This document shows, piece by piece, positions 1 to 33,371 of a stretch of 33,371 nucleotides of DNA. The DNA is from Mnemiopsis leidyi. Its lineage: Eukaryota; Ctenophora; Tentaculata; Lobata; Bolinopsidae. Made by a program: the position numbers and the translations under genes. Positions within the stretch are counted from its first letter, which is position 1, and every line of letters begins with the position of its first letter. Location of the stretch: NCBI GenBank assembly GCA_000226015.1, contig JH153925.1, forward strand, positions 208,808-242,178. The letters are read 5' to 3'. The notes beneath the pieces are model-generated. The model saw nothing but the letters and a program-made list of their open reading frames with translations. It was not told the origin of the DNA and did no database searches.

Positions 1-1
1 C

Positions 2-169
2 CTTAGACACGGCCAGCCATACAGAGGTGGAATGAGAGCTTGCGACTTGTGCCTTACAGAAAAACTCTGCATTTTAACCAGCAAACACGAAAACTTGCTA
101 AATAAAAGAAGAGAGATTTTAAACAAGTGCAGGCACATGAACAAGCTCTTATTAAAAAAGTGCCTGTAA
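2..169 (+). mobile_element. 3' end of a retroelement ORF (GIY-YIG-type C-terminus), cut by the window edge
   Basis: An open frame enters from the left edge and stops at 167-169, giving 55 residues. It contains the spaced motif CDLCLTEKLCIL, then LLNKRREIL, then KCRHMNKLLLK. This Cys-x2-Cys plus 'LNKR...CRH-NK' pattern is one I recognise from the C-terminal end of GIY-YIG endonuclease regions in animal retroelement proteins that also carry a reverse transcriptase. The upstream part lies outside the window, so completeness of the element cannot be judged. The frame is undamaged where visible. Family assignment is from memory of the motif; the exact clade is not determined. Confidence 0.6.
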
Positions 170-814
170 TCATGTTAATTTTAATTTTAATGTACAGTTG
201 TTAATTTGTAAATATTTGTAAATACTTGTGTTCAAATAGTTAGTAATAGTTGCAATTAAGTTTAAAGTTTCTTTTAAATAACATAGATTTATAAAGGAGC
301 AGCACATTATTATTACCATTGTGATAGTTGTTTGATTAGTTTCTTTGCTGACGATTGTTCTACATGAAACTATAGTTCAAAGTAGTGTGTTTACCTTGTA
401 ATGCTTATTTATTATTTATATTTTTTATTTTATATCCAAATGTAATACAGATCATATTGGACAGTCTTGAACAACTTAACAGACTACCAGTTTCCGGATG
501 TTACATAAATATGTTTAATTTCATGTTTCTTCCCCAAGTCAGTCAGGTACTTCTTGAAAGACTTCCTTCTCAATAAAAATTTTTAACTTGCAGTGTTGAA
601 ATAGTTAAAGAATAAAGTGATCAAAAGTTTACAAGATCATTTTATATGATGATGACGAAAATCTAAAGTTGTGCTTGATAAGTATTTGTATTCAGATTTA
701 TCTTTATTAAAGATCCTGCGTATAGGTGTAACATATATGTCACACAGATACCCCGGATTTAACAGTTTTAGTTAAGGGGTAATGTATAGGAAGGAAAACA
801 AGGGGTGAGGAATA
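170..814. other. AT-rich non-coding DNA between the retroelement end and GFOD
   Basis: The stretch holds the presumed 3' untranslated part of the retroelement, a hammerhead-like motif at 343-382 and the 5' flank of the GFOD gene. A 63-residue open frame at 385-576 has no recognisable features and is probably chance. I see no clear TATA box or other promoter signal upstream of the GFOD start at 815. Confidence 0.5.
343..382 (+). ncRNA. Hammerhead-ribozyme-like motif downstream of the retroelement ORF
   Basis: Read 5'->3': CTTTG (343-347), core CTGACGA (348-354), a short arm with TGT/ACA pairing and a T-T mismatch at its base (355-365), GAAAC (366-370), loop TATA, GTT (375-377), then CAAAG (378-382). 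CTTTG and CAAAG pair perfectly as stem I, AC/GT can form a two-base-pair stem III, and CUGANGA...GAA is the type I hammerhead core. Hammerheads with very short stem III are known from Penelope-like elements, which fits the GIY-YIG fragment 180 bases upstream. The weak stem II means it may be a decayed or non-cleaving version. Confidence 0.35.
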
Positions 815-3788
815 ATGAAAAAGCCTTATGTTTACATTTATGGAACTGGATGGGGTTCCATCGTGGCAGAGCTTCTCACTGAGCAAGGATACAAGGTAAG
901 TTAATAAGTAGAGAAGTGTTTGTCTGGCAATCCTTGTTATTCTTGAATGATATTTTATCATTGTTTGATCATTTAATCATAAATCATAATAATTAACTTT
1001 CATAAGATTTTTGTAGATGAAAGATATTTTGTGACTCATTACTCATTCAGGTTATAGGTATGTGGAGTTATGATGAAGAGGAGCTGGCAAGAATATGTAA
1101 AAAACTGCAGATTCCTTACTCAACCACTGATATTGATGCAAGTTTTAATTTGATAATTAAATATGTCGTGTGATGCATGTTTGCTATCAATTGCCATTCA
1201 ATAGTAAACATATTTAGTTGCAAACTAATATTCTCAATAGCTTAAATAACTTTAAAAACAGGAGCTGTTTCAACATCTGACAGAAAATCAGAAAAACAAA
1301 GACAAGTCTTATGACGCAGAGAATACAATAGTGTGGGTTGCTACACCACCCTATCATCTTGCTAACATAGCTCGTCAAATCTTGGAATACAGCAACAACA
1401 TAGTGGTTGAAGCTCCTGGGGGTAAGTTGTTTTAATGACAAGTTTGATTGGCAGTTGGTTGATTGAGCCAATTCCAGTTTTAATCAAAGGGACTTGATAA
1501 ATTTCTCTAAAATCGGCAGGTCTTTTCATTTTAAGTCTTACTTTGAAGTATGATTCTCGATTTTCACTTGACCTTATTCAGTCACAACTGTTGAGGAGGC
1601 TGAGGCTTTGTTGGCATCTGCTTCTAAGTTTGCTATCTGGTTGTGTGCTTGTCCTTATCAGCTGAAGAATCTACCTGCTGTTCGGCAGCTCAGGAACATT
1701 ATAATGGAAAAAAAGTATGGTGCTGTGAAAAGTCTTGAGGTATAGTTGATCGGTAAACTGATGATGATTTGGTCCATGAGTAATCAACTATGCATAATAC
1801 TCTTGCATTGAAAAAGTAAGCAACAACATGAGTTTGGAGACGAAAACTGCCACCATATAACAAATAAAACCTTAATTATGAACTCAAACTTATTACCCAT
1901 TTATTATAAGCCCCTAATTGTGCAAGTTAGATACTCATACAACCTTAGATACTCATACAACAGCTACATTTCCAGGTGCGAATACAGTGCAACCAGACAG
2001 AACTGTGTTCCAAGAAGTACAACTGGAAGTACGACAAAGACAGGTGTGGTGGTGCTCTGAACATGTTTGGGTGTCACATTATCGATCTTCTTACTTACCT
2101 CCTTAACGACACCAAGGTAACAAGTGGAGCATTTTCTTGTTAACGACACATTCAACTTTCAAGTCAAGTTTGTATTTTTAGATGTGATAAAAGTGAACGC
2201 CAAGTTCCTGATTTTAAATTTCGGCCTTTACCAGTTAACCTAACAACTCGAATTATCTTCGCTGAAAAGAATCTGTTGATTTGGAGCTATTATTCCAGGT
2301 AGACTCAGTGCAGGGAACGTTAAAGAACTTTGTGAGACAGAACGAGTATATCAACGGTTTCAGATCGATCACGGGAGACGATGTTTGTAACTTTCAGCTA
2401 CGCTTCAAGTCTCACAAGAATAACCCGTACATTGCAGATGACTCTGTCGTAGCCTGGGTAACATGTTCTACCTTTTCTAAACATTACCATCTGTGTCATA
2501 TACATATGAACCTCTTAATAATTCAGTCAGCCTCTTAACTTTAACATGTGTAAATTACTAATGTTGATATAACTCACTTAACTCCCTTATTGCGTTACTA
2601 TAAGTACACCTATATTTGCTCTAATATCTCAATTACCCTACAGGTACACATCAGCATGCTGTATCCAAACACTGTATTCAGACAGGAGGTTACTGTTTTA
2701 ACAGAACAAGCTTGTATTGTCCTGGACAACTGCCAACTCAAAGTTATCCCTTTTCAGTAAGTCACGTGATACAGGTCAAAGTTCACATAAAGTTATCCCT
2801 TTTCAGTAAGTCACGTGATACAGGTCACAGTTCACATAAAGTTATCCCTTTTCAGTAAGTCACGTGATACAGGTCACAGTTCACATAAAGTTATCCCCTT
2901 TCAGTAAGTCACGTGATACAGGTCACAGTTCACATAAAGTTATCCTTTTCAGTAAGTCACGTGATACAGGTCACAGTTCACATAAAGTTATCCCTTTTCA
3001 GTAAGTCACGTGATACAGGTCACAGTTCACATAAAGTTATCCCTTTCAGTAAGTCACGTAATACAGGTCACAGTTCACATAAAGTTATCCCTTTTCAGTA
3101 AGTCACGTGATACAGGTCACAGTTCACATTAAGTTAACCCTTTTCAGTGAGTCACAATTCACATAGAGTTATCCCTTTTCAGTAAGTCACAATTCATATT
3201 TTTCCTAAAATTTTTCAAAGAAGAAGATGACAGTACATAACGATGATTGGCTAGTTGTTTAACACTCCCCACTACAGGACTTCAGATGACGAAGCTCCTA
3301 AAGAGATTATAGTAGAAACAGAGGAAACTCCCAAGTTTACATGTGAAGGTCTCGCGCCCGGCCAGCCTGCACCTTACATTCTAGGGATGAAGTACTTTAT
3401 TGACTCTCTCGATATCAAGAAACTGCAGTTCCCTTATGACGAGTAAGTTTAGAACCACTCTGAAATAGAGATGTAAAGGGGTAAGGGACTAACTTATATG
3501 AGATATATTGTATTATGTTTGCTATTGTAGTGCCATCAAAGTTGGGTATAAAGTGACTTTCATAACGTGACCTTATAAAATTCCACTTTCAGACAACGTC
3601 AGCCCAGACTGAAGTTTCTACAACACCTTGTAAAGGTGCTGGAGAAGATAAGGTTATCAAGCGAACAGCGGGAACGTGGCTGGGTACCTATAGAACCAAG
3701 AGAGACGAAAGTTACTGAGTCTAAGTCTAAGCGAGTGTCAAGTTTGACAAAGGGAAACAATGCCAATCAGTCTTTATCTCCATCTTGA
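815..3788 (+). CDS. GFOD1: GFOD1/GFOD2-like glucose-fructose oxidoreductase domain protein
   Basis: Nine exons: 815-895, 1051-1137, 1262-1421, 1582-1739, 1976-2116, 2299-2457, 2644-2756, 3278-3442 and 3593-3788. Phases agree throughout and give 419 residues; vertebrate GFOD1/2 are about 385-390. The N-terminus has a Rossmann nucleotide-binding turn (YIYGTGWGS, residues 7-15). Residues 103-109 (IVVEAPG) sit where Gfo/Idh/MocA enzymes carry the EKP-type motif, as diverged here as in GFOD. The best match is exon 5: KKYNW, then a Gly-Gly-rich turn, then HIIDLLTYL, followed in exon 6 by a GFOD-like RSITGDDVCNFQ. The catalytic activity of this subfamily is not established, so the substrate is left open. 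Intron 2 is best read as GC-AG. Intron 7 is filled with copies of its own donor. The symbol means the GFOD1/2 family, not a resolved orthologue. Confidence 0.88.
2740..3195 (+). repeat. 49-bp minisatellite carrying the exon 7 end and its 5' splice site
   Basis: The last 17 coding bases of GFOD exon 7 plus the donor (AAAGTTATCCC...TTTTCAGTAAGTCACGTGA) are repeated head-to-tail with a period of about 49 bp. I count about ten CAGTRAGTCA donors between 2755 and about 3185, the last copies degenerating. Most units also hold the palindrome CACGTG. In frame, CAG is followed by TAA, so read-through at the first donor stops translation. Confidence 0.92.
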
Positions 3789-4927
3789 TTTTTTGGTTCT
3801 GTGAAGATGCAGTTCGTTTAATGCTGTTTTATAGTGGCTGATATATAAAAATGAAACAGCTGGCCTGATGTAGCACGATGTATTCTAAAGACTGACTATA
3901 GATCAATGGTCCTGTTAGTAACTAAATCTGTAGAGATTGTTGGATAAAGATGGAGCTTTTTATTGGCAAAGTTTATTTTTCAATACTAACCAAGGTGTTT
4001 GTAAAGTTCAGTTTTAATGCTTAGTGCTCATTGTAACTATTCATCTCTGTATGGGTTGCTTGTTAGTGACGATTTACTTACTTCGTATTATATACTTAAT
4101 GAAATGGTCATTGAACTTATTGAGATATCAAGATGTGAATTAATATAGCGACGTCCCCTTGTCCTGTCTTTAGATACAATTGCTTTGAAAATGTTGGTAA
4201 TTTTTACATTTCTAGGTTTTATCATTTCAATGAATTTCTGTAATCATTTTTTATGCTTATTATTAGTTGTTTTATTCTACTAGAATTTAAAGCACTTGAA
4301 GATATCCTAGATATTACTGAGAGTATTTCAATTATTTAGAAGTCCCTCTTCAATTATATACTACGCAAATTTGAAAGATTAAGAATTTTCAATGTTGGCA
4401 TATAATAATGATATAATTAATCAATATTGTTAAGCGAATGAGGAGAGTGGTTATTGTTTATTATTTTGTTTAATAGTGAGATGAAATTGCAAAGAACAGT
4501 GTGATTTTTATAGTTTTACACCCGAAATAATCATGTATTTTATAACAAATAAATGTTTTTTTTGCATTTGGAGCCTGGATATTTGATGAAAATGTTAATC
4601 TGTCAAATCTTTTAGAAATATTAAGTTAAATTTTGATAACGTTGAAGTGCTACTTATTGATTGTCATGCCCCAGGCCACGTTATTTGTCAAGTATTTATC
4701 ATGTATTGCATATCTGCTATTTATTCGTTTTCATTAGTACCTATAACCTAACTGTCTTTTATTCACCACCAGAAATGAAAATTGTATATTTGTATGTTTA
4801 ATTTGCAAAGATATTCCATCAGTTTAACTTAAATTTTAGTCCATGTGTAAAACAATTTGATTTCAGAAATATTACATGAATATAACGAACTTTACACTGA
4901 AAACTTATAACAGATGAAGATGACAAT
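3789..4927. other. GFOD 3' region and APEX1 5' flank
   Basis: This is AT-rich non-coding DNA with no convincing open frame on either strand. A polyadenylation signal AATAAA at 4548-4553 is a candidate GFOD mRNA end, about 760 bases after the stop. No promoter element could be identified for the AP endonuclease gene that follows. Confidence 0.5.
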
Positions 4928-6220
4928 ATGCTATCAGTTATACTAAACACTTCACTTCGAGCAGTACATTCTCTCAATATCACTTCCTTACAGAAGATCA
5001 TGGCGCACAAGAGAAGCAGCAGCTCGCAGAAGGGCGGCAGCGCGTCCAAGAAAATGAAGCTCTCTGCTCCCGGTTCTCTCGATCACATGACTCTCCCTGA
5101 GGAACTGGAAGGAGAAATAGATTTTAAACCTGATTGTAAAACTACAGATGGTCTGCCTTGGAATTTGAAAATCGTGTCCTGGAACGTGAATGGGATTCGC
5201 GCTGTGTTGAAGAGTAAAAAATTGCATTATCTGAAGTTTGAAGATCCCGATATTGTGTGTTTGCAGGAAACAAAATGTGCTGAGGAGGACTTCCCAGAGG
5301 AAGCAAAATTCCTGGGATACCACAAATATTTCAACTCTGCCCAAAAGAAAGGGTACTCCAGCACAGCGGTGTTTTCCAAAGTGAAACCGGTTTCAGTTAC
5401 TTACGGCATAGACATTCCTGAGCATGATAACGAAGGTCGGGTCATCACTGCAGAGTATGAAAGTTTCTATCTTGTCAACGTCTACGTACCAAACTCAGGA
5501 CAGAAAACTGTGAGACTACCCTACAGGAGAAAATGGAACACAGATTTTCTGGCTTACTGCCAGAACCTGGACTCCAGGAAGCCGGTAATTGTAGCTGGTG
5601 ATCTGAATGTTGCACACACCGAAGTCGACCTTGCTAATCCTAAAACTAACACTAAAAACTCCGGTTTTACTGCGGAGGAACGTGAAGATTTTACCACGTG
5701 GTTGGATAGCGGTTTTGTCGACTCTTTCCGACATTTCCACCCTGACCAAACCGGGGCGTACACTTTCTGGACGTACATGGCTAATGCCCGCAAGCGCAAC
5801 GTCGGCTGGAGAATCGACTACTTTGTTGTGTCTAAGAGGTTTGTGGATAGAATAGCAGCGAGCCTGATCAGAGAGAAAGTGTTGGGTAGTGATCATTGTC
5901 CAATCATGTTGCTCTGTGCTGATCCAGGGAGTAACGGTACTAGTACTTCTGGTCCGGGTCAAAAGGAGGAGGCGAGTGTAGAGAAGGAACGTGCAGGGGA
6001 GAAGGAGAAGAAGGAAGAAGAAGAGAAGAAGGAGCAAAAGAAGAAGGAAGAAGAGGAGAAGGAGGAAAAGGAGGAGGATGTTGAGGATAAGGAGAAAAAG
6101 GAAGAGAATCAGGAAAATATTGAGAATGAGAAAAATGTTGAGAATGTCGAACCTAAAGAAGAAACTGAAAGCAGTGTAAAAGAAGGCAAAACGGTTGAAA
6201 ATGGAAGTAATGGAAGTTAA
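4928..6220 (+). CDS. APEX1: AP endonuclease, exonuclease III family (APEX1-like)
   Basis: A base-excision-repair enzyme that nicks DNA 5' of abasic sites. The open frame is 430 residues from the ATG at 4928, or 406 from the ATG at 5000. Catalytic motifs occur in family order: SWNVNGIRA, LQETKC (metal-binding Glu), YVPNSG (Tyr and Asn), GDLNVAH (Asp, Asn), FWTYM, NVGWRIDYF and GSDHCP (the Asp-His pair). The Cys of human APE1 that mediates redox activity (Cys65) is Val here. A basic stretch (KRSSSSQKGG...SKKMK) is a likely nuclear signal. The longer start adds 24 residues without acidic residues and with Arg and hydroxylated residues, like a mitochondrial presequence. However, CTTCCTTACAG just before 5000 could be a 3' splice site, making 5000 the true start. 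After the core, about 100 Glu/Lys-rich residues follow, absent from human APE1, which ends a few residues after the DHCP motif. Confidence 0.95.
   Translation: MLSVILNTSLRAVHSLNITSLQKIMAHKRSSSSQKGGSASKKMKLSAPGSLDHMTLPEELEGEIDFKPDCKTTDGLPWNLKIVSWNVNGIRAVLKSKKLHYLKFEDPDIVCLQETKCAEEDFPEEAKFLGYHKYFNSAQKKGYSSTAVFSKVKPVSVTYGIDIPEHDNEGRVITAEYESFYLVNVYVPNSGQKTVRLPYRRKWNTDFLAYCQNLDSRKPVIVAGDLNVAHTEVDLANPKTNTKNSGFTAEEREDFTTWLDSGFVDSFRHFHPDQTGAYTFWTYMANARKRNVGWRIDYFVVSKRFVDRIAASLIREKVLGSDHCPIMLLCADPGSNGTSTSGPGQKEEASVEKERAGEKEKKEEEEKKEQKKKEEEEKEEKEEDVEDKEKKEENQENIENEKNVENVEPKEETESSVKEGKTVENGSNGS
5944..6217 (+). repeat. Low-complexity GAA/GAG-rich coding tract (APEX1 tail)
   Basis: Purine-rich sequence encodes a long Glu/Lys tail with blocks such as EKEKKEEEEKKEQ. 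The frame stays open and begins directly after the conserved catalytic core. It is likely a charged, disordered extension; its function is unknown. Confidence 0.8.
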
Positions 6221-6308
6221 ACTTCAACAAAACTTTATAGATTTCTATCCGCGGTAATTTAACGAAAAGGACTCCCTTAGTATGAGCCTGTAATTTAAAA
6301 TGTTCATG

Positions 6309-6314
6309 AATAAA
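6309..6314 (+). terminator. Polyadenylation signal of the APEX1 gene
   Basis: AATAAA lies 89 bases after the stop codon and is followed by a T-rich stretch, the usual layout of an animal mRNA 3' end. Confidence 0.7.
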
Positions 6315-6892
6315 GTATTTTTTGTTTTCTACAAATTACTTTCTCCAATATAGTATGGTCAGTAAATCTAATTTATTGTTTTAAATCTTTAATTGTCGTA
6401 TTTAATGGCATGCGAGACATAATTTTTATCCTTATTTAAATTATTAAACATATTTTTATTCATTTTATAATTTATAGGTAGTACTTTTATAATACTTTAT
6501 TTCATTCATTTTAATAATACTCTGATACAATGAGTTATAGTAAATTTTGTGGTTTTGTTTCCCTCTTAAACTCAGTAAATTCATTTCATTTCCAACAGTC
6601 AGACATTCAGCAGTAACAAAACTTAATTCCAATGCTGAGGAGTAAAACTTAATTTCAGTTTAAAGTGTTTCTGCAAATATGAATAATAGTAATTCCCTGT
6701 CATTGGCATTGTGCATTGCGCCTTGTGGAGATGTTGTGTAAGCAAATTATTGCACTTTGCCAAGATAGAATATTACATAATGTCAAACTGTTAATCACAC
6801 AATGATAATGCAATGATATAGTAACTTAATTGATTTCAAAAGTAATTACTCGATTAATTTCGCAATTACTTAATTGTGAAATTAATACAACT

Positions 6893-7090
6893 AAGCCAGT
6901 CCCAGCTCAGACACCTGAATATACGTCCTCGATACGTTAGTAGTGCATTGGAATCTGAAAAGTAAGCAACCCAAGGTTATCTTGGCACGTTTACCGATTT
7001 TACGAGCGAGGCTTTCCCCGAGCATATTCGAACCTGCAACCGCTGGATTGCGAGGCAGGACGAAATGCCACTCAACCAAGTAGCTGCCTG
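6893..7090 (-). mobile_element. Probable tRNA-derived SINE
   Basis: On the minus strand the sequence contains TGGTTGAGTGG, matching the RNA polymerase III A box, and about 29 bases later GGTTCGAAT, matching the B box. The T-arm does not pair, so it is not an intact tRNA gene. The unit continues about 125 bases beyond the B box to GAGCTGGGACTGGCTTAG. AT-rich DNA with ATTAATT motifs flanks it on both sides (6822-6890 and 7110-7295), as if it had inserted into an existing AT array. No target-site duplication is visible to me. Confidence 0.5.
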
Positions 7091-7109
7091 CTGAAAATTA
7101 ATAGCTGCC

Positions 7110-7295
7110 TGTTAAATAGATTATTCAATTATGTAATTGATTATACGATTGTTATTGTAATTGATTATGCGATTAATTATGTAATTAATTATGTTATTAA
7201 TTATGTAATTAATTATGTAATTGATTATGTAATTAATTATGTAACTACTTATGTAATTAATTATGTAATTAATTATGTTATTAATTATTTAATTA
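7110..7295. repeat. AT-rich tandem array just upstream of the USO1 start codon
   Basis: Imperfect copies of a unit like AATTAATTATGT fill the region and end within ten bases of the USO1 ATG at 7301. The rest of 6315-7300 holds only the SINE and AT-rich DNA; no TATA box stands out against this background. ATTTAATTAG directly before GGGTATG could serve as a 3' splice acceptor in the 5' untranslated region. Confidence 0.75.
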
Positions 7296-7300
7296 GGGGT

Positions 7301-31416
<24,116 letters not shown>

Positions 31417-31730
31417 TGACGTCACTGTTATTGTCATAGTGACGTCATTGTTTCTGTCATAGTAACGTCACTCTTTCTGTCATAGTGACGTCATTGTTAT
31501 CGTCCTAGTGACGTCACTGCTATTGTCATAGTAACGTCACTGTTATCGTCCTAGTGACGTCACTGTTATTGTCCTAGTGACGTCACTCTTTCTGTCATAG
31601 TAACGTCATTGTTTCTGTCATAGTGACGTCAGTTACGGTCATAGTGGCGTCATTATTTCTGTCATAGTAGCGTCACTCTTACTGTCATGGTGACGTCACT
31701 GTTTCTGTCATGGTGAAGTCACCTTGACAG
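31417..31730 (+). repeat. CRE-palindrome array in the USO1 3' region
   Basis: About 14 copies of a 23-24-bp unit (GTGACGTCACTGTTATTGTC plus ATA) begin within two bases of the stop codon at 31414-31416. Most carry TGACGTCA or TAACGTCA. If transcribed, the array is the start of the 3' untranslated region. Confidence 0.93.
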
Positions 31731-32927
31731 AAACATATTATTTTCCAATTTCTTTTTCAAGAACGAACTACCGACGAAGTTGTAAATCAACACTTTAATG
31801 TTAAGGTTGTAAAAGTTATATGGCGTGATACTACACTTTTTGATCTTCAGTATCTTTATCGCTTTAGTGGGATCTTTATAAAGTTTTTATGTGGGAATTT
31901 ATTGATAGGATATTTACAAGGATGCCGATATTGATGTTAGTTATTCATTTTTGATTACTATAATTTGGCACGATGCTAAAAAGTTAAACTTTAGGTTTCA
32001 GTGTAATGTGTTGCATCAAAAAATCAATTTTGAATTGTTTTGCATTTCGACAAAAAACGCTGCAAAAAATTTGATTTTGTTTACAACTTAAAATGAATTT
32101 GTGAAAGTGTGACTAAGTATTAAACGAATTAATCTTAAGAATACCCTAATATTATGGTTATACTTATAGCAAAACTGTAATGCAAACAAAATATGGAATA
32201 CAAATGGGAATTTCTATTCAACAATTGTCGTAGTCAGAAAAATATCAGTAGAATATCAAACTTGCAATCACGTACTTTGCAGAAATTATATCAACACACT
32301 AAAGATAACGTTTTGTGGCAAGTATTTCAATATTGTTGGTTGCCTCCAAGTCCAATACAACCATTTGTCAGTGTCACAAATTCTATCATAGGATCGGAGA
32401 AACCCTTGCACGTGCCCTGATTTTAAAGATCATTGAGGCAAATAACCGAAGAGGTTTTAGTTCAAGTTGTTGATATTATCACAATGACTCATAATGTTAG
32501 TTATAATGATGATGAAAGTAATATGTTTATAGTCGTCATATTATATTTAAAGTTTGTTTTATATTCAAAACCTAATTATAGTCATAGATATAATTTTCGC
32601 CTAAGATGATGCCAATAGTAATCAGCAATAGTAAAGTTCCAAAGTCTAAGTCTGATAGCCAATCAACTCTTATAATTTTGAAGTGATTCAAATTTTCCTT
32701 GGCCAGGTGGTAGTAAAACTAAAATGTGACCAGGAGATAAAATTAAAGTTTTGACAAAGTTGCATGTGATTGTAAAGATTGATCTGAAATCAGTTCTGTT
32801 AAATTTTTCTTTATAATTCCAATGCATTTCGAAATATGGATTTAATTTGTACTATTACCTAATGCAGCTCCTTCAAGTCACTCAGCTCCCTTCATTTTGC
32901 TGAGTTTCTTTTATTTCGCTTTTCTAG
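31731..32927. other. AT-rich DNA downstream of USO1
   Basis: No gene recognised. A weak poly(A) signal variant ATTAAA lies at 32119-32124. The 75-residue frame at 32193-32420 has no visible domain. Confidence 0.5.
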
Positions 32928-33066
32928 AATTTATTTGTCCGACCCTAATTCCAAGCAAAACGGATGGATCATGGTCACAACGCAAAACAAACTCAAAGCT
33001 GGCGACCTGTCCGATTTTGGTCTTAGACTTAGAGTTGCCTGGAGACCGTACAGACATACAAAATAG
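32928..33066 (+). CDS. Possible terminal exon of an unknown gene
   Basis: After CGCTTTTCTAG an open frame of 45 codons runs to TAG at 33064-33066 (LSDPNSKQNGWIMVTTQ...LRLRVAWRPYRHTK). Its composition (Lys, Arg, Trp, balanced codons) is more protein-like than the surrounding AT-rich DNA. No family is recognised and no upstream exon is evident, so it may also be a transposon remnant. Confidence 0.3.
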
Positions 33067-33119
33067 TTGACGAGCTAATACACGTCTACCGTTCTAACTC
33101 GTTCAGCTTTGAGCTTTGC

Positions 33120-33371
33120 TAAACACGTATATCCTTGTGCGAGCTTAGCGCGAAATTAGGACGGACGCGCGACGCAAAAGCTCCCGATTGAGTCATGAGT
33201 GCGCGCAGCGCGAGCCACAGCGCTATGTTAGCAACTTTGAGTTGCGACAGTCGGGTATCGGCCGGGCCGCGACAAAAAAGAGCCACGCGGCTCAGCGTTG
33301 CTACACGTTGCATAGCCCTGCTGCCGCGAAGCGGCAGCCTCCGGCGCGCGCGCGAAGCGCGCGGCGGCGTG
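33120..33371. other. GC-rich, hairpin-rich block at the right edge
   Basis: Base composition changes sharply from AT-rich to strongly GC-rich. Small perfect hairpins follow one another, for example CTGCCGCGAAGCGGCAG at 33321-33337, GAGCCACGCGGCTC, and CGCGCGCGAAGCGCGCG near the end. It could be the end of a transposable element or a CpG-rich promoter of the next gene; the window stops before this can be decided. Confidence 0.45.

Noticed and set aside
385-576. 63-residue frame with a hydrophobic start
   Set aside because: It lies in AT-rich DNA after the retroelement and has no homology I recognise or supporting signal.
5516-6037. 173-residue minus-strand frame across APEX1
   Set aside because: It is a shadow of the highly conserved plus-strand coding sequence and has no recognisable domain.
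6891-7090. A functional tRNA gene on the minus strand
   Set aside because: A and B boxes are present, but the T-arm and acceptor do not pair; a SINE fits better.
33119-33313. 64-residue minus-strand frame in the GC-rich edge
   Set aside because: Stops are rare in GC-rich DNA, the block is full of hairpins, and the translation shows no domain.

Overview
The window looks like nuclear DNA of an invertebrate animal. It is AT-rich, its genes are split by GT-AG introns, the proteins are conserved animal families, and fragments of retroelements and a probable tRNA-derived SINE lie between and inside genes. The species cannot be read from the sequence. A short run of N at 12444-12453 shows this is a draft assembly.

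Layout. (1) Positions 1-814: the 3' end of a GIY-YIG-type retroelement ORF running in from the left, then AT-rich DNA with a hammerhead-ribozyme-like motif. (2) 815-3788, plus strand: a nine-exon GFOD1/GFOD2-like oxidoreductase of about 419 residues. (3) 4928/5000-6220, plus strand: an APEX1-type AP endonuclease in one coding exon, with an acidic/basic tail of about 100 residues. (4) 6221-7300: AT-rich DNA with a probable SINE. (5) 7301-31416, plus strand: one very long gene for the Golgi tether p115/USO1, at least 26 exons and about 1435 residues, against roughly 960 in vertebrates. The globular head is conserved; the coiled-coil tail is longer and carries young internal repeats. (6) Two genes lie inside USO1 introns on the opposite strand: a mucin-like single-pass membrane protein (17193-17795) and a seven-exon secreted protein with two Ly6/uPAR (LU) domains (19962-23737). 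A Penelope-like GIY-YIG fragment sits in USO1 intron 3. (7) 31417-33371: a CRE-palindrome array, AT-rich DNA, a possible exon of an unknown gene, and a GC-rich hairpin-rich block at the edge.

The most unusual feature is the tandem repeats. At a dozen or more splice junctions in three genes on both strands, a minisatellite or microsatellite starts at, or runs up to, the exon edge. In several cases each unit carries a copy of the splice site, sometimes with the adjoining exon sequence. Several introns are almost entirely such arrays. Many unrelated arrays share the core CACGTGA(C/T), often beside TGACGTCA. The same core also repeats inside USO1 exons, where it is read as His-Val-Thr.

The genes share no obvious pathway: vesicle tethering (USO1), base-excision repair (APEX1), an oxidoreductase-like protein (GFOD) and two surface or secreted proteins. 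Exon boundaries were set by hand from reading frame, splice consensus and similarity to families I recognise; no transcript evidence was available.
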